A DNA stretch of 64,000 nt, from assembly GCF_002964785.1 (NCBI RefSeq), contig NZ_PQCC01000002.1:1-64000 (forward strand), written 5' to 3'. Of the stretch, positions 63,884 to 64,000 are shown one piece after another. The notes under the pieces were generated by a model. The model saw only the letters and a list, made by a program, of their open reading frames with translations. It did not search any database and had not been told where the DNA came from. This stretch comes from Pseudoalteromonas sp. T1lg48 (GTDB lineage Bacteria; Pseudomonadota; Gammaproteobacteria; Enterobacterales; Alteromonadaceae). The position numbers and the translations under genes were made by a program. Position 1 is the first letter of the stretch, and each line of letters starts with the position of its first letter.

Positions 63884-64000
<117 letters not shown>

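Overview
The window is a chromosomal segment of a marine-type gammaproteobacterium, most likely of the order Alteromonadales. This is inferred from gene content: a sodium-driven flagellar stator (pomAB), a complete Na+-translocating NADH:quinone reductase locus with apbE and nqrM, an xseB-ispA-dxs operon beside the stator genes, a two-gene methionine synthase, an Sbal_3080-like lipoprotein, and a ribBX-type riboflavin gene. The genus cannot be fixed from the sequence alone. Almost all of the window is coding. No insertion sequence, prophage, CRISPR array or tRNA was seen.

Layout. 1-473 holds the promoters and leader of a ribosomal RNA operon that runs leftward out of the window, then the terminator of cnoX. 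474-7149: cnoX, an M20 peptidase, topB, a small membrane protein preceded by a 38-residue ORF and an unusual tandem repeat, and pomB/pomA. 7483-10657: the xseB-ispA-dxs operon feeding isoprenoid precursor synthesis. 10688-21107 (minus strand): a large sensor diguanylate cyclase, pgpA, thiL, nusB, ribH, ribBX, ribE, ribD, nrdR and glyA, forming a riboflavin/thiamine/one-carbon housekeeping block. 21229-26484: the SOS mutagenesis cassette imuA-imuB-dnaE2 behind a near-consensus LexA box.

26615-40559 is the most notable part. Genes for vitamin B12 uptake and adenosylation lie on the minus strand at both ends (cobO-btuF at 26615-28083; btuD-btuC at 38743-40559). Between them is a 10.3-kb plus-strand cassette: a SAM methyltransferase-like protein, a formyltransferase-like protein, a phage-tail-collar (MdpB-like) protein, a sulfotransferase, and a very large DUF4347/cadherin-like surface protein of about 2,180 residues. 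The large gene is broken by a one-base frameshift inside its DUF4347 domain. The cassette looks like an accessory insertion into an ancestral btu locus and is the best candidate here for an undescribed system; its function is unknown.

40618-57955: a DUF2339 membrane protein, hrpB, a second diguanylate cyclase, an Sbal_3080-like lipoprotein, the methionine cluster (metA and split metH under a predicted MetJ operator), a DMT permease, ettA, a PilZ protein and a DUF350-ygiB-ygiC operon related to E. coli yjfL-yjfM-yjfC. 58020-64000: nqrM, apbE and nqrF-E-D-C-B plus the 3' end of nqrA. ApbE attaches FMN to the SGAT threonines of NqrB and NqrC, and NqrM supports iron insertion, so the locus encodes both the pump and its maturation factors. 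Three c-di-GMP-related genes (two GGDEF, one PilZ) and the Na+ stator point to a motile organism regulating surface attachment.
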